A stretch of DNA of 6,153 bases, from positions 1 through 6,153 of the forward strand of contig JAKCCC010000132.1 of NCBI GenBank assembly GCA_021838985.1, read 5' to 3'. The DNA is from Planctomycetota bacterium. GTDB lineage: Bacteria > Planctomycetota > Phycisphaerae > WQYP01. The position numbers were made by a program, and so were the translations under genes. The stretch's first letter is position 1; every line of letters starts with the position of its first letter. Below are positions 5,101-6,153 of this stretch, one piece after another. The notes under the pieces are model-generated. The model saw only the letters and a list, made by a program, of their open reading frames with translations, did no database searches and was not told the DNA's origin.

Positions 5101-6153
5101 CTATTCACCATTTTGAATTTTAAACGCCCGCTCCTTGGCCGGTGGAACCGGACCGGCCACAATGGACAGCCGCGGAATTCCGGTCGGCGTGTATTGCGCG
5201 ATCGCAATCAGATTCTTCCCGCCGTAATAAAGATAAGGCGCAATTTCGATGCTCCCGTTGTTGCCCAACATGCCCGCCGGGCGGCCATTGATGAAGATGT
5301 AGTTGCAATGGCTGAACCACGCCACCGGCGCCCCGTCCACTCCATGGAGCTTGAGGCGCCTGTATTTCATCCAGGATCGCGGCACGTTGATCCAGGTGCG
5401 GAATATGCCGTAGCCGGCTCTCTTGTTGTAAGGAACCGAAGATAATGTATCTTTCGGCAGTGTTACCGCCTGGCCCACCTTCATCGTTGGCCAATTCGCA
5501 TCGCTGACCACCGGGGTTATGTACGGCAGGGGAAGCGAATCGCGGCCCCCAATTCCCATCACGCCCCAATGGCCCTGGCCCCGGAAGATGGACGGGAACA
5601 GCTTGGTTTTCCACGCGGCTTTAGCCAGGCCCAGCAACTTGACCGCAGGCGTCCAGCAATAAATCTTCCGCCAAGTGTGCTGGCCGCCGACTGCCTGGAC
5701 GAGGTAATGCAGGGTGATGGCGCCGGAAAGCGGTATTTTTTTCATCTGAATACGCAGCATCTGACGCTTCCGGGGATTCATTAACTTTGTGGTCGCCACT
5801 GCGGGAGTTCCCAGCGAGGTTTTCAACATCACCGGCTGCCGCTGGGAGCCGGCCGGGCCAAGATGAATCTCAAAGGATGATGGGGTCACTACCATACCGA
5901 CGGGCGCCGCTACGCGAACTCGAATACGCACGGGAACCGACAGATTATTAACGAGGGTTGCCGTTGCCTGACCTGTAGCGCTTAGGCTCAAAATGGGGTG
6001 AGCCACGTGGAGATAACAGCGTTTCATCACCCGAACCGTTGCGGCGGTATAAAGTTTCCGGCCGTCGCTTAGTCGGATCACCGCATGAAGCGGATAGGTG
6101 CGTTGCATCGGCTCGCGCGGAATATTTACATGGAAGGTAAGCACCGCCGCTTT
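5101..6153 (-). CDS. C-terminal part of a large carbohydrate-associated beta-sandwich protein (partial)
   Basis: 350 codons are visible and the reading frame is open to the window edge, so the N-terminus and any catalytic domain lie outside. A GTG at 6142-6144 could be taken as a start but sits inside a beta-strand pattern (KAAVLTFHVNIP), so I treat it as internal. Numbering from the edge, residues 1-45 end an Ig-like domain. About 50-160 form a second Ig/NEW3-like domain (LSATGQATATLVNNLSVPVRI, then VTPSSFEIHLGPAGSQ). About 230-340 resemble the sugar-binding jelly-roll domain of GH2-type enzymes: GYGIFRTWINVP, RLKLHGVDG, YIFINGRPAGML, EIAPYLYYGGKNLIAIAQY. That last block matches the usual G-x-F-R, I-N-G-x-x-x-G and L-x-x-G-x-N-x-I-A-V pattern. 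The protein is probably exported and acts on or binds glycans, but whether it is a hydrolase, esterase or a binding protein cannot be decided. It ends with TAG 422 bp before the solute-binding gene. Confidence 0.8.
   Translation of the reverse strand, partial: KAAVLTFHVNIPREPMQRTYPLHAVIRLSDGRKLYTAATVRVMKRCYLHVAHPILSLSATGQATATLVNNLSVPVRIRVRVAAPVGMVVTPSSFEIHLGPAGSQRQPVMLKTSLGTPAVATTKLMNPRKRQMLRIQMKKIPLSGAITLHYLVQAVGGQHTWRKIYCWTPAVKLLGLAKAAWKTKLFPSIFRGQGHWGVMGIGGRDSLPLPYITPVVSDANWPTMKVGQAVTLPKDTLSSVPYNKRAGYGIFRTWINVPRSWMKYRRLKLHGVDGAPVAWFSHCNYIFINGRPAGMLGNNGSIEIAPYLYYGGKNLIAIAQYTPTGIPRLSIVAGPVPPAKERAFKIQNGE

Noticed and set aside
4776..5207. A 143-codon minus-strand frame with H-G-F-H-R-F-H-G-F and P-Q-R-T-Q-R-P-Q-R runs
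   Set aside because: These runs are the translation of the degenerate DNA repeats at 4798-4917 and not a protein; the frame also overlaps the end of the beta-sandwich gene in another frame.
6142..6144. GTG as the true start of the beta-sandwich protein
   Set aside because: The frame continues open to the window edge, no Shine-Dalgarno can be seen, no signal peptide follows, and the residues around it read as the middle of an Ig-like domain.

Overview
The window is GC-rich and carries four protein genes, all on the minus strand, so it reads from the right edge to the left. In transcription order they are: the C-terminal part of a large carbohydrate-associated beta-sandwich protein (5101-6153, running off the right edge), an extracellular solute-binding protein of a sugar ABC importer (3170-4678), a glycoside hydrolase family 20-type protein (747-2795), and a small GNAT acetyltransferase (140-634). 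Each assignment rests on motifs seen in the protein: the GH20 H-x-G-x-D-E motif, the GNAT R-x-x-G-x-G motif, and the W-T-F-x-E-F and F-x-S-G-x-V-A-M blocks of family 1 solute-binding proteins.

The most likely source is an uncultured, glycan-degrading bacterium of the PVC group (Lentisphaerae/Kiritimatiellota/Verrucomicrobia/Planctomycetes) or a similar lineage. This is inference. It rests on the style of the solute-binding protein and the GNAT protein as I remember those families, and on intergenic DNA with degenerate repeats built from ATCCGTG/ACCACGG and CTCTGCGTCC..GGTGAAATA words, which I associate with such genomes. There is no rRNA, tRNA or other phylogenetic marker in the window.

Layout: 1-139 is the downstream flank of the GNAT gene, with a short degenerate repeat (83-114). 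GNAT and GH20 are separated by 112 bp. The GH20 gene has a clear Shine-Dalgarno and is preceded by a 374-bp gene-free stretch (2796-3169) containing a perfect 9-bp hairpin. The solute-binding gene is preceded by a 422-bp gene-free stretch (4679-5100) with an island of inverted and direct repeats. No intrinsic terminator with a good T-tract, no tRNA, no CRISPR array and no transposase were found.

How the parts could work together: the exported beta-sandwich protein would bind or process a glycan outside the cytoplasm, the solute-binding protein would deliver a sugar or oligosaccharide to an ABC permease not encoded here, and the GH20 protein, which has no signal peptide, would cleave the imported sugar (probably an N-acetylhexosamine glycoside) in the cytoplasm. 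The GNAT protein may acetylate a small molecule, but its substrate cannot be told. I see an ordinary sugar-uptake/glycan-degradation neighbourhood, not a clearly new system. The most unusual material is in the two intergenic repeat islands.
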